Assembly: GCA_014281115.1 (NCBI GenBank)
Contig: JACONQ010000018.1
Coordinates: 1,488,001 to 1,552,000 of the forward strand
DNA: 64,000 nucleotides
Direction: 5' to 3'
Source: Laburnicola sp. R22_1
Taxonomy: Eukaryota; Ascomycota; Dothideomycetes; Pleosporales; Didymosphaeriaceae
Below, one piece after another: positions 36,314 to 48,100 of this stretch; the first letter of the stretch is position 1; each line of letters starts with the position of its first letter. A program made the position numbers and the translations under genes. The notes below the pieces were generated by a model. It had not been told where the DNA came from. It did no database searches and saw only the letters and a list, made by a program, of their open reading frames with translations.

Positions 36314-38438
36314 CCGGTACCGTCCCGACCTGGCTCGTGCCCCGCCCGGGCTCGTGCCCCCAGCCACCCCACCAACACGTCCATCTCATCATTTTCAACA
36401 CGCGATAACTCAACCACCATGGCACCGATTGACGAGGCGATTGCAGAATATAAATCGCGTGAACCTGGAGATAATAATACGCTCAAAAATATTGCAGAAA
36501 GACATAGTGTTGATCGCTCAACGCTGGGGAGAAGGTATAAGGGCGCGACAAGCTCCCGGCAGGATGGGTACGCGTCTCAGCAACTACTCAGCCCACAACA
36601 AGAGGAGGGACTCGTCAAGTATATTGGAGAGCTTACAGCTCGTGGGCTACCTCCTACAAGAGCTATGATCCAAAATTTTGCGTCAAATATATTGAAAAAG
36701 CACGTTGGCAAGAACTGGGTTTCGCGCTTCATCAACCGCAACCACGACCATCTTATCTCTAAATGGAGCGCTGGTATGGACGTTGTACGCTACCAAGCTA
36801 ACGCTCATCGCAAGTACGAGTTGTACTTTGAGCTGCTGCATCACAAGATCGTTCAGTATAAGGTTCAGCCTCATAACACGTATAATATGGATGAAAAGGG
36901 CTTCATGATTGGCGTCACGGGACGCTCAAAACGGGTGTTTAGTCGGCTTCAATGGGAGCAAAAGAGAGTGCGAGCATCACTCCAAGATGGCTCACGAGAG
37001 TGGGTGACACTCGTGGCAACTGTTTGCGCAGATGGGAGTACTTTACCGCCAGCTCTTATATACTCGTCAGCAAACAGTACACTACAAGCCTCATGGGTGG
37101 ACGAGATTGAAGCTGGAAATAACGACGTGTTTGTGAGCTCCTCACCAACAGGATGGACGAACAATGACGTTGGTTTAGCCTGGCTTGAGCAGGTGTTCAA
37201 CCGCAAAACAAAGCAGAAAGCGCGGCTGCAGAGAGATTGGCGCCTCCTTATACTTGACGGCCACGGCAGTCACCTCTCAATGGACTTTATCGAATTCTGC
37301 GAAGCTCACCGTATACTGCTGGCCGTGTTTCCCCCTCATTCTACTCACACGCTTCAGCCTCTTGATGTGGTTTGCTTCAAGCCTCTCTCAAGCAACTACT
37401 CTACTGAGCTCTCTACCCACCTCTTCAAGACCCAAGGGTTGCTGGCCGTCCAGAAAGGAGACTTCTTCTCACTGTTCTGGAGAGCGTGGCAGTCTACGTT
37501 CACAACAGATCTCGTCTACAAGGCTTTTGAAGCTACTAGTATATGCCCTATGGACGCCAACGTTATACTCAAACGCTTCAGCAAACGAGGCAATGAAAGT
37601 GAGCAACTGCCCTCAGCGCTCTTACCAACTGACTGGCGTCGGATGGAGCGCCTTGTACGCTCTGCAGTGAAGGATACCACGGCGGAGGAGTCTAAGTCGC
37701 TCTCCCAAACGCTCCACCAGCTTCAAGTTCAAAATGAGGTGTTGCAGCACGAGAACAATGGCCTGAGGGAGACGCTTACCGCAAAGAAGAAGCGCAAGAA
37801 CGCTAGCAAGCCTCTTGACTTGCAGCGCGAGGAGGAATGCCATGGTGGTGCTACCTTTTGGTCGCCCTCCAAGTTTGAGAAAGCACGTGAGCGTGAGGCA
37901 GAAAAGCAACACCAAGAGGAGCAGGAGAGGCTAGCAAAGTTAAACAGAAAGGAGCTTCAAGCTGCTGCCAAGCTCCTCAAGGAGCAAGAGAAGGAGGAGC
38001 GTCGTGTGGCGAGAGAGAGAGCCAAGGAGGTGCGAGATCGGATGAAGGCCGAACAGGTGGCTGCCCGGGATGCCAGAAAAGCTGCTCAAAACACCAGGCA
38101 GGCCTCTACAGTTACCCAAAGAGGCAAGCGCAAAGCTTCAAAAGCACCTCCAGCAAAGCGCAAGCCAAAATGAGCCAAGGGCGGTGCTGCAACTCATCCG
38201 TCGTCCCCAGAAGCTGCACCAGCACCTCCACCTAAAGTCAGCTCTCGCGGTCGCGCAATCACTCTCTCGCGAAAACTTAGATAGTACAACTTGTTCGTAC
38301 GCCTCTACGGAGTAATGAAAACAAAAAATCTGGCGATAATCGCTTTTGTAGCGCTCACAATAGCCTCATCTTTGTGGTGGTGAGCATGTTGGTGATGGGG
38401 CACGAGCCCGGGCGGGGCACGAGCCAGGTCGGCACGGG
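36314..38438 (+). mobile_element. Fot1/pogo-like DNA transposon 2 (apparently intact), inside a HET gene
   Basis: The inverted ends share CGACCTGGCTCGTGCCCC and, in each end, GGCTCGTGCCCC twice at a 17-base period (36332 and 36349). The right end is followed by TA at 38439-38440. On the left, TA occurs at both 36312-36313 and 36318-36319. Choosing the first leaves six extra bases at the left end but restores GY-MWG of the HET domain after excision. Length is 2,119 or 2,125 bases. Confidence 0.9.
36419..38173 (+). CDS. Pogo/Fot1 transposase (DD35D), full length
   Basis: A continuous frame of 584 residues. Residues ~5-60 contain a psq/CENP-B-like helix-turn-helix (TLKNIAERHSVDRSTLGRRYKG), followed by a second CENP-B-type helix block (PPTRAMIQNFASNIL, then WVSRFINRNHD). 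The catalytic triad is in NMDEKGF, LLILDGHGSH and TLQPLDVVCF, with 35 residues between the last two aspartates. The C-terminus is a long, highly charged coiled coil rich in Lys/Glu/Arg, with a KRK-type nuclear localisation tail. The enzyme would cut and paste its element in the nucleus at TA sites. No stops or frameshifts are seen, unlike the relative at 33.6 kb, so the insertion is probably recent and may still be mobile. Confidence 0.93.
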   Translation: MAPIDEAIAEYKSREPGDNNTLKNIAERHSVDRSTLGRRYKGATSSRQDGYASQQLLSPQQEEGLVKYIGELTARGLPPTRAMIQNFASNILKKHVGKNWVSRFINRNHDHLISKWSAGMDVVRYQANAHRKYELYFELLHHKIVQYKVQPHNTYNMDEKGFMIGVTGRSKRVFSRLQWEQKRVRASLQDGSREWVTLVATVCADGSTLPPALIYSSANSTLQASWVDEIEAGNNDVFVSSSPTGWTNNDVGLAWLEQVFNRKTKQKARLQRDWRLLILDGHGSHLSMDFIEFCEAHRILLAVFPPHSTHTLQPLDVVCFKPLSSNYSTELSTHLFKTQGLLAVQKGDFFSLFWRAWQSTFTTDLVYKAFEATSICPMDANVILKRFSKRGNESEQLPSALLPTDWRRMERLVRSAVKDTTAEESKSLSQTLHQLQVQNEVLQHENNGLRETLTAKKKRKNASKPLDLQREEECHGGATFWSPSKFEKAREREAEKQHQEEQERLAKLNRKELQAAAKLLKEQEKEERRVARERAKEVRDRMKAEQVAARDARKAAQNTRQASTVTQRGKRKASKAPPAKRKPK

Positions 38439-39003
38439 TACATGTGGGGCACGCACCAGCAGCTAAAGCTCTTGAAATCGAGTCTCGCGCACTTACAGTG
38501 CGGCCTTTTCCATTGCTGCGACACTGCCTCGGACGTTTCAGGACCTCGTTCACGTTGCTCGATTCTTCGCAGTCGAATACATATGGATCGACGCGCTGTG
38601 TATCGTTCAGGATTCCGTGGACGACCGGGAAGCCGAGAGCATGCGTATGCGGGCTGTGTATGCTAATTCATATTGTACCATCGCCGCATCTTGGGGCACT
38701 GACCCAACGAAAGGCCTCTTTGTCGAAAGAGATGCTGACCTCATCCGTTGCGGCGACGTCCAGACTGCATGGGAACATGTGGTGGAATTCGGAAACGTCC
38801 GCAAAGTCAGACTGATTTGAGCGTCGTGGTTGGGAGGAGAGCGTCCTTCGAATCACCGCTGCTGCATGGACGTGGATGGGCGTTGCAAGAGCGATTACTA
38901 TCTCCACGCATCTTACTTATATTTCACCGACGAGCAAATATTGTTCGAGTGCGATACCCATCGACAATGCGAAATTTTTCAAGCGACTGCTCCACAGCAG
39001 TAA

Positions 39004-39565
39004 ACGTAAATGGATAGATAACGTTTCGAAAATCCAACATAATCCACATGCGGTACGCACAGATAGATAGCTAACTACTACATCTCCATCTCCACGAGGG
39101 GATGGATAGTGGAATAGCGGTATAGTGGTCTAGCAACGTAGAACCGTGCGGGCAGGCGGGCGTGCGTGGCTTTAGTATGAATTAGTCTTAGTCTTAGCTT
39201 CGGGTTAGGTACTTTATTGGCGCATGCATGCATGCATGGATGAAAGCGAAAAAAAAGATAATAAGTACCATAGGGATAGGGACGGGAGCTGTGGATATAT
39301 ATATAGTAAGAGACTTAGTCCTTATGTACTACGTAGGCCTCCTACACGTTTTCAAATCCATATGCCCATGCAAAACCCCGCAGGTAGGACCTATCCTTTT
39401 AGACATTGCCATACTACACTGCACTGTATATACTCCCCGCTTCGACACCTCCTCAATCCCACCGTCTATACGACGTACCCACCGAGTACCCACCGACACG
39501 CACGCACGAGACGCACCATCCCACCCAGCATATGCCCAACCCCCCAACCACAAACCCCACCCACC
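39004..39565. other. Spacer between HET pseudogene and glutamate-cysteine ligase
   Basis: No gene is seen. There is a GCAT tetranucleotide run near 39222-39237. A plus-strand open frame here and over the next gene is only the complement of the ligase's last exon. Confidence 0.5.
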
Positions 39566-41864
39566 CTACCTCCTCCTCCCCAACATCTCCCCCGCAAACC
39601 CATCCCTCCCCTCCTCCCTCGTAACCCGCTCCACCGCCTTGACAAGATCAAACGTAATCTCCTCCCCCACCACACTATCCCCCTTATACCTCGGATGCCC
39701 CCTAACAAAATGCCTGATCCACTTCGCCGCCGTCCAATACGTGCCATCCGCCCTCTTGCGAATAAGATCCAGATAGCGCGCAAGCTCGCACCGCGTCTCC
39801 ACGTCGACGTTCATGCTATCGAGGTAGCTCTCCACGAGCGGTATCAGCCCGGGGAAGCAGTCTTTGCCGCCGTCGGACGACGCCTGCTGCCCGTTGATGA
39901 CTTCGTTGATGCTCATTTGCTCGTATTCGTCTGCGACGGGGCCCGACGGCGTCGCCGGCCTGCTGGTCTCCGCGGGCGTCGAGGTGCCCGTCGAAGGCGT
40001 GTGTGGGCTAAAGGGGTTCTTTCGGAACCAGAATTTCTCCGTGGATAGCGCGTCGCGGGCGTGCGCTGTTTCCATGTTTTCGGTCACCCGTTGGATGGGG
40101 AGGTAGAAGTTTAAATTGAAGCTGAGGATCGCTCGGGTGATGAGCACGATGAAGATGCTGAAGGCTGCGTTCTCGAAGTCGGTGATTTGGATTTCCATCG
40201 GCCGGAATTCGACGCGCCATCCCATGTCGGAGTTGGGTGGGGGCGGTTTGAAGCGCATGTGTTGCCAATTCGTGGATTGCAGGTTTTCAAAATGGTCTGC
40301 TTTGGATAGATCGAGCGTCTCGAGGTCTTCGGCGAAGACAACGATGGGGTCACGAATAAAGAGGTGCGCAAAATGTGTGGCGAGGAGGTCGTCCATGCCA
40401 CCGTCCACTAGCCGCTGCTTGATGTCCTCATCGACGACAAGATCAGGATCCAGGTATTCGGGTCGCAAACGGGGATCTTGGGAAATATAGGTGGAATTGG
40501 AAGCGTATCGGGATTTGGGCAGGCGCCATCTGTCATTCTGGAGAGGCTGGTGCTATTGTCAACATCCGCTCAGATATATAGGAGAATAGATTAGTTTTAC
40601 CTTTTCCCCAAGCTCTTCTGGTGTTCTATCGTCCACAGCTCTGCTAATCTGATTCCAGCGAACATCTGTATCAGCGAGGAAACCCTTGTAAATCGGAGTC
40701 GCAGCCGTGAGTGCGAGCAAGATCGGTCCAAGAGGGCTAAGTTGATCGTACATGGTGCGGCCTTCTTGGATGTTCTTCGCTTGAAACGTTATCTGTAAAC
40801 AGCAACTCCCCATACCGAATGCCATGGCGTCCATGTAGATGTGATTGTCCTTGGCAGCGCCGTTGCGCACATCGTTATCTTCGGGCCATTGGTGGAGATC
40901 ATAGTTGACAGTGGGATCCTTGAACGGCCACGGAGTCTTCTCGTCCCTAAAAACGGGTACGTTGATTTCGACTTTCCGGCCTCTTCGCCAGCGAATGTTG
41001 GCTGCCAAGGTCGGAAATCGGATATGCGGGTTTGCAATCTCATCGGGCACATACTGAGATCGCAGCTTCGGGCCGGAAGCGGGATACGACGGCACAATGC
41101 AGTCAGGCGAGCCAAGCCGTGGGAAGGTCGTCAAAGTGATTGGGTACTCCTCCTGTTCCATGTGGTCCCTGGCTATTGTGCGTCTGCAGCGGGATCAGCG
41201 CTGCTTTGGGGAATACTAAGCGGGTAAAAAGGTTACCTCCACTTCATGTTGGGCTCAACATCCAGAAGGTCTTTGAATCCGATGCCCCATGGCTTTCCAG
41301 GGGTGGCTTCAAGCATGAAGCGCCCGAATTCGGGATGAAAGACTGGGGCGGTGGTCTCGGCTTCCCTTACGACGTTAACAGGCGACGGTATAGTGTTCTC
41401 AGACTGTGCTCACTCGACAGACCCCCTTTGCACGTCAGGGACACCACCTCCTTGTTTGAGCAGCTTCTCATCACTGGCCAGTGCAGCCAGGATGTCCGCC
41501 TGACGCAACGAGAGCCGGACCTTGCGATTTTGTTCGTCGTAGCACACGACGAGATATTCGATCTGGTGACCCCATCAGTCTCAGGCAGTACCACGGCCGG
41601 GGCCCGATCTACCTCGTCACCCCATAGCAATGCATCCCTCTCTTTGCCCTTGGCATTTCTCCATATAGCAAGGAGTTGCTGCAGGACACGTCAATCTATT
41701 GCTCCACTTTGGTCGTATCCCGCGAGCGTACTTCAATACCCCAGGATCGGACTTTGCTGGCCACCTTCTTCGCCTCTGGCCATTCCAGCGGGGTTCCCAA
41801 AGCGCTTGCATGCCGTTAGCTAGCATATCGAATACGGCAGTGCACGGTCTCACAGCAGCCCCAT
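39566..41864 (-). CDS. GSH1: Glutamate-cysteine ligase catalytic subunit, with an in-frame TGA
   Basis: Six exons fit: 41854-41864, 41732-41804, 41613-41678, 41237-41562, 40601-41168 and 39566-40552, about 676 residues. The N-terminus splices to MGLLALGTPLEWPEAKKV, then LLWGDEIEYLVVCYDEQN, PEFGRFMLEATPGKPWG and the DVEPNMKWR junction. MDAMAFGMGSCCLQITFQA and WRVEFRPMEIQITDFENAA are hallmark segments of eukaryotic GCL. The enzyme makes gamma-glutamylcysteine, the limiting step of glutathione synthesis. One defect is visible: a TGA at 41410-41412 in exon 4, in the frame of both flanks, within GSVE-stop-AQ-SENTIPSPV. The nine bases TGAGCACAG look like an insertion, because removing them joins GSVE to SENTIPSPV. 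All other exons and phases are clean. Confidence 0.9.
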
Positions 41865-43524
41865 TCTTAAACGTCGTATTCTCGTCCCGTCCAAACTAGG
41901 CGTTACGAGCAACCTCGACGAGTTTCTGAGTGGCGGACTGTCCCGGAGGACGGCAAGGCAGTGGAGCGAAGCTCGGGGTGTACCGCAGAGATCTCACTGT
42001 AGCGGGGTACTGCAGCACGCAGCGCAACGGCTTTACAGGCGCTGCTCAAGAGGAGCGTCTGCGTGTCCAGCCTAAGCGATTGGTGTGATGGGAAAGGGAG
42101 AGGTGCAGAGTGCAGTTCAGATGGTAGGCGCCGACATGGGAATCGAGCGTGGGATTATTAATCGTGCATGTGTGGTGGTGCACGGGTGGAGGCTAGCCCG
42201 TCCGAGAATGGCATCCCTGCCGTTGCCCGATGACGCCCGGGCGCGCTTTCCGCTTTCGGTCCATGTGAACGGACGCGCCCGCAGCGCCGGGCTTCCGACG
42301 CTCGACTGCATCTCGTCGAGGCGACAATCCAGCACGACGTTGGACAGAAGCCATTGACAGCACGTCGGGCAGCACAGCCGCCATCTTCACCCACAAAACT
42401 CGCTACAGCCTGTCCCGTGCCACTTCGCCTTCCCCACGTGCGCTCCCCTCCGACAAGCAATCTACGTACGAACAGCAACACGAATGGCGGGAGAAGCATC
42501 CGCCCTGCTGGATGCTGCATCTCAGTCGTTTGTGCCCGCTATAATTGGCTGCCGGCTCAGATGCGCGCGTCCGCAAGCGAATACCACTGCAGGGCCCCTG
42601 CACGCATCGCCTGGGTTGAAATGGAAAAGAGCCATGTCTCTGCTGTGAGTCTCATGCGCTGAGGCCTAACCATGCCGGCTCGAGTTACACAGTCAAGGGG
42701 GCGGGTATCAAGTATCTGTGGAGGAGAGGTGTTGACCATGTAGCGTACGTGCATCCAGCGGGACTTCATCGGGACAAGGGCAGCGTAGTTTTTCATTAAC
42801 CAAACCTCTATGCATCCTCCATGCAACCCTCTTTTCCATTGCAATCCCTCCCTAGTGCCCACCCCACAACTATCATAATAACACAATAACCCCCATCCCA
42901 TAAATAAAAAGCCCTCTACCACCCAAACAAACAAGCGCATCTCAAGCGGGAACCATCAATAGATAGCCCACAAATCTATCATCCCTGCGCCCAAAAACGC
43001 CACCAAACACCAAATAAAATATTAATAATATGGAAAAACGCCAAGCCCGGCCTAAAAGCCTTCGTATCTGCGAAATCGGGGTGCAAACAAAAAGACGCAA
43101 CACCCGCCGCTGGTATAGTGACACAAAAAAGAGAAAGAGAGAGACATTGTGAAAGAAGAAGATCGCAGCTGCGCGCACACGTACAGGGACGCCGCGGATT
43201 ACCGTAAACGTACAAAAGCCTGCCGTTGTCTCGGACAAGACACGAGCTCTCGGTGCAAAACAAAAGGGATCCCGTTCCGTAAATGCAGTGAGGGCGCCAG
43301 AGCTCCTTCCCATGGGAATGGCCGATAGGACGATGCGTAAGATGACATGTAAAACGCCTGAAGTCAGCAGTATGTATAGAGAAGTGAGTGGTAGAGCAAT
43401 GGATAAATAGCTTTTGAAGTGCGACGTGGGCGGGTATCGCCATCATAGACCGTAGACCGGTCGGTGTGCGGATGCGGTCAGTGTCCAACCTACTAGAAGG
43501 ATCCGAAAACGGCAAGCGATGATG
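41865..43524. other. Spacer between NsdD and glutamate-cysteine ligase
   Basis: Both flanking genes run on the minus strand, so this holds the NsdD 3' UTR and the ligase promoter. Open frames of up to ~178 codons occur on both strands, but none has a recognisable motif. Confidence 0.45.
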
Positions 43525-45183
43525 CTATCCCGCAGGCGATCCGTGATCTAGAGACTTTGGTCGTAGATTTGAGCTGGTCATTGCCTGTTTATTTCCCAAT
43601 TTGCGGGTCAACTTGGCATAATCTGTACCGAATTAGCTAGGACATGTAAGGGGACGGGTAACAGACTTACGAAGACCGCATGCATTGCACAGAGTCCGCG
43701 CTCCGTCGGGACCTCGTCGCCATTCTGGAGTTTCGGCTCGATTGCAGCTGTGACACCTGCCTGGCGGTGCCGCTCGCTGCGTTGGCTTGTTAGGAATGAG
43801 TTCATGCCGAGTATCCAGTGGGGGAGGAGACTTACCCCGCGACGCTTCTTATTGTCAGAGCCTGCAAAGCCACCGCCGCCTTTCATGTCATCGCCATAGT
43901 TGCTTTGCACGTCGTGCTCGTACCCGTTCACTCTCATGAAGCGCGGATCCTGTGGTGGTTCTACAATGCTAGCTTGGTGGTTGAACACCACCTCTCGCAT
44001 TCGCCGTAGTGAGACTGTGATTCTTTCGCTGTGCTTCATCATGTCGTCCACTTCTTCCAGTCTGGGCATGGATTGCGGCGTCATACCGATCCGCTGGTTC
44101 TCGTGAGCTCGTTGGCGATAGATTTTCGAGAAATCTGATATTCGACCAGAACCTTCGGCCATCTGAAGCCAGTTAGAAGGCAACACTGACAGATACTATC
44201 ACAATACCTACCTCATTCAACGATGCTTCGAGATCAAAGCTTTCTAGATGTCTCTTCACGGACTCGCCGTATGGTGCAAGATTTGCTGGGTTTAATGAAT
44301 TATCCTTGTCCTTGATGCGAGCGTCCCACTGCCCAGTAAAGCGCTGCGGTGCAGGGGAATATGGTGCTGGTGGATAGCCAGGGTTGGGCGCGCCCGGGGG
44401 AGGGGCTGACATGGGATAACTGGACGGGTACTGTGGATAGCCATAGGGAGGATTCATTGGTCCAGCAGAATTAGGTGCTCCTGGTGTCTCGTATCCCGAG
44501 GACGGTTGCGGTGGGTAGTTGGGATAATTGGGCCGCGCCGGTCCCGAAGGCGGAGATTGATTTGTGCGGAGCGGATGGAGGGTCGGGAGTTTGTGGTTCT
44601 GCTGGTGGTTCTGCTGAGACGCAGAGAAGGAAGAACGGGGTTCGGAAAAAGATGTGCGTGGTAAGGAATCCGACGTTGCTGGAGGCGGAGGCGGAGGAGG
44701 ATTGACAGACGTGGGCGTGCCCAGAAACGGACTCGGTGCTTGGGCAAAAGGATTTGGCGGACCGTGGTTGCCTTGCTCGGTCGAAAAATTCCTGGTCCTC
44801 TGATCGGTCGGAGAAGTCGTCGAAGGGGGGTAATATGATTGCGAGGCCGAAGTAAGAGCAGGAGGACCAGGCGGCGGCGCTGAGAAAGCTAGCGGCTTCT
44901 CGGAAGCGCTGAGGGCTTCATGTATCGAGGGTAACGACTGACGGGCTGGTGCTCGCTGCGGCTCATCCCCATCTCCAGATGTGCGGCGCGACTCTGGCGG
45001 CGACAGCAATCCCCCCAGGGGTCCCGGGGCTGCGCTGGCGGCTGGCGATTGGTGAAGGTGGTGGGAGAGCGGATGCAACGGGCTGGCAGCAGCCGAAGCG
45101 GCATGTTTCCTCTGGAAGTCCATCTCTTCCCGCTTGACAGCTTCCAGCTTACTTATCGACGGGAGGCCGAGGCTGGTCCACAT
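43525..45183 (-). CDS. nsdD: NsdD-type GATA transcription factor (sexual development regulator)
   Basis: Four exons fit: 44212-45183, 43836-44162, 43671-43776 and 43525-43622, about 500 residues. The zinc finger is encoded across the last introns: [39 protein letters not shown], then [14 protein letters not shown] and SNLRPKSLD. This is the C-x2-C-x18-C-x2-C GATA finger near the C-terminus with the NsdD tail. The upstream part is Pro/Ser/Gln-rich and disordered, and a charged helical block ([19 protein letters not shown]) precedes the finger. NsdD activates sexual development and restrains conidiation in Aspergillus; the equivalent in Neurospora is sub-1. The start is chosen at [10 protein letters not shown], but a splice acceptor (GACCAG) just after it leaves a 5' exon possible. 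Confidence 0.87.
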
Positions 45184-48100
45184 ATTAGCGACAGGAACCA
45201 AAGAGCGGGCGGGCAAACACGGACTTTTGCCTGGAGTCAAGCGTCTCCATAGCGGGTGGCGGCGACTGGCGACCCGCAAGCTGTTCGCGCTGGTGGCCGA
45301 GACGGGGCGGCGAAGGGCAGCGGGGAGATGTATGCTGCCGCTGCCGCGCACGACACGCCAGCGGACGTGCAAAGTGCGGGCTGGCAGCTGCGAACTAGCG
45401 ATCGGCGGGCGCACAGCGGGGTTGCAATGGATGGGCGGCGGCGGCGGCGTCCTCTCACACTTGGGCGCGGCGAGCGTACGGGCGCAGGCGTGGTCGCGGG
45501 GTTGCAGAGATGCGGTGGTGCGGTGGGACATGGGACGGGTGGTGCGGTCCCGTGACGCTGGCTGGCGAAGCGTCGAAGCGTGCGAGGGAGCGCGTCGGGT
45601 GGAGGGGAGGGTTGGTGGTGGAGTGGGAGGATGGACGGCAGCGGAGCCAGCAGCAGCACCAGCAGCACCAGCAGCGGAAGCAGCAGCAGCGTTGGCGGCG
45701 GCGCTGCAGGCGAGGGAACGAACGGGCGATGAGGCAGACGATCGGAGACGGGCCGGTACAGCGATGGGTCGTGCTGGGGCGTGCCTGGGAGGGAGCCCTG
45801 GAGTGGGCGCGGGGCGGGCGAGCGCACAGGACGATGGCACAGGACGATGGCATTGCCGCGTGGAGAGGTGCTGGGCCAGCAAGAGCGCGGCCTGTCTGTC
45901 GAATCTGTCGGCGCCGCAATTGGCCTCCCAGCGGGCCGGCGTCGTCTTGTTTGGGCTGCGATCGAAGCGGATCCCAGCCCGCCGTGCAGCGGCCCCGGCG
46001 TTGGCCCACCTGCCAACCGCGCCCCTGCACGCTGCCCTCACGCACTCGCTCGTCGCTCCTCGCCTCAGGCCTCGCGCGCACGTCCTGCGCCCACACGAAG
46101 ACACGCACACGCTCTCGCTCACGCACATACAGCCACAGCCACAGCCGGCGGCGGCGTCGGTGCGTGACTCGGCCGCATCGACGTGTCTCCCCGCCGCTGA
46201 ATCGGCGCTATCGGGCGGATCGCGGGCTAATGTGCGGCCCAATCTACCGTGCGAGATTCGACAGCGCGACGCCGCTCCCCGCAGCCAGCAGCCAGCCGTT
46301 CCTCAGCGCGACGATCAGATCGCGGCCAGCGCCCCGGCCCATGAGTCGTGGCACGCAAAGTGGCCTGACTTGCTTCGGGCGCATGGGGGCGCGCTCGCGT
46401 CCCAGCAGCACGGTGCCTGCCCAAACCCCTCTACCAGATCGCCCGCGGCTTCGCGCCGTCGCCAGGCCGGCGCCGTCGTCCATGGACACGTCGTCCACAC
46501 GTGCTGGTGTGACGCCGTCGAGAGGCCCTCTCACCACGCTGCCCGCGCCCTCCTGCACACGACCTGTTCGGCCATGGCGCCGCGCCGCTGTCCGCCAGCC
46601 GTGAACGCCGTCCGCGCACGCCTCCACGCCACGCTACCGCCATCGGCACGCTTCAAATCGAGATCCAACGCATCTTGCGCCGCAGCCTTGGCGCCTTGGC
46701 GCCGGACTTTTTCTCCGAGCCCACCGCTGGCCCTGTCATGACCTGAGACATCCATCTCATCTGTTTACCGCGACCCGCCCGCCGCAGCCATCATCCCGCC
46801 ACCGTGTCACGACTCGACAGCTGCTGGCGAACCAGGGTTGGTCAATGCTACGCCGTGCCGCAGCCGTGCAGCCCGCGCTCGTCCACGTAAGCTGCGCCTT
46901 GGCCCTTGGCTTGCAACATCGAACAAGTGGAATCTTGGATGACGGTACCATCGTGGACGAACCGCCATGTTACCTCTGGCGGGGTATATCCGACGCTATC
47001 ATACCCCACGTCTCGATGCTCTGCATGTCTGATCCTGCACGCTGAAATCTAATCTCACACCCGACATGGCAAGCTTTCCCGGCGCACAACCAAAAGCAAT
47101 CAGACGCCGCAACGCCCACAGCCGAGAAGCTCACGGTGCCGAACATGGGCGAAGCAGAATGCTCTTGCCATGTTTCATATGGCCCCTGTTCAATATGCTT
47201 CTACACCTGGACGCGCCAGTTCCGTTGTCAAACTTTAAATCTGCTCACTCAAGGTTTCGCTCTGCTTATTTCAGCCTGTCACCCGCTGAAATGGGCTCAC
47301 TACAGCGTTTGCATAATCCTTTCGCGTGCCAGGGTATAATGTCCTGAATCGCATCCCAAGTCGACGTTATGACGCGACGATCCCAGAAGGTTTCAACGTT
47401 ACGGCGCTGCTTCGCTTCTTACTCGGCTCTTTCTTGACGCCCAGCACCCAGCAAGAGTCGAACCTCTGGTACGACGACTCGTCCGCTCGTATCTATGCAC
47501 CCTCAAGATACCAACCAATCTCTGCCGGCTACTATATTACGAGTTTGGTCCAACCGTAGTTGATTGGATCTGGTAATACTGCAGCTGAGATGGTTGGTTC
47601 CTCGAGGCTCGGCCGCCTTCTCAACACCAGCCTTGCCCCACACCCGCATGCTATGCCCATTCGAATCATGGTTCTGTTCAGAGTTTAGATTACTACGTGT
47701 CTCGTGACCCTACAGCCGAGCCTCCACGCCGGCTTCGTAGCATGCGTGTCGTCCCGACATGATGCTAGACGCACCCCAAAGTACCTATTCCCCTCTGCAC
47801 CACTCCAAAACTATAAGTCTGTCACCCTCAGCATTCCAAAAAGGCGGGGACTTTTGGTGCTTCCGACTTCGGTTCTGGTTATCTGATCTTCAGTCAATCC
47901 TTTTGTGCATCGAATCAGTCTGTCGTGATACCTTTGCTGCTTGCACACGCAGAGAGCATTCTCGGATAAGCGAAAATCATAACCACGACTTGCAGAACAC
48001 AGGAACCCCACGAATACATAGAGGCTACGACTGTAGCCACAAGCCCACGCGTCGCCGCGCGGCTGAAAACTGGCGACGAAAATTCACTCCGTGTCGCCGT

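Larger units (their letters stand above)
35458..39003 (+). pseudogene. HET-domain gene, disrupted by a transposon and frameshifts
   Basis: The 5' part starts MPAESTGGARTHLCAQCRL and continues HHQSFADFKNDVLSKCWICYR, typical of fungal heterokaryon-incompatibility proteins. The block ending MRYIALGY at about 36313 is the start of the HET domain. A pogo element then intervenes. At 38441 the sequence resumes with MWGTHQQLKLLKSS, and further on LPRTFQDLVHVARFF, YIWIDALCIVQDS and NSYCTIAASWGTD, the rest of the HET domain. An extra T in the run at 38506-38509 shifts the frame, a stop follows at 38818-38820, and later pieces (WALQERLLSPRIL and FTDEQILFECD) lie in other frames. HET proteins trigger death when genetically different hyphae fuse. 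This copy cannot make a full protein. Confidence 0.85.

Noticed and set aside
39224..40048. 274-codon plus-strand frame
   Set aside because: Mostly the complement of the last exon of glutamate-cysteine ligase; no independent motif.
45184..46242. Upstream extension of the NsdD frame to 689 codons
   Set aside because: The added sequence is compositionally biased (Ala/Arg/Pro/Ser) and unlike NsdD; the ATG at 45183 or a nearby splice acceptor fits better.
45134..46741. 535-codon plus-strand open frame opposite the NsdD leader
   Set aside because: GC-rich, low-complexity DNA in which several frames on both strands are open; the product is Arg/Ala/Pro-rich with no motif, and real NsdD coding sequence runs on the other strand at its start.
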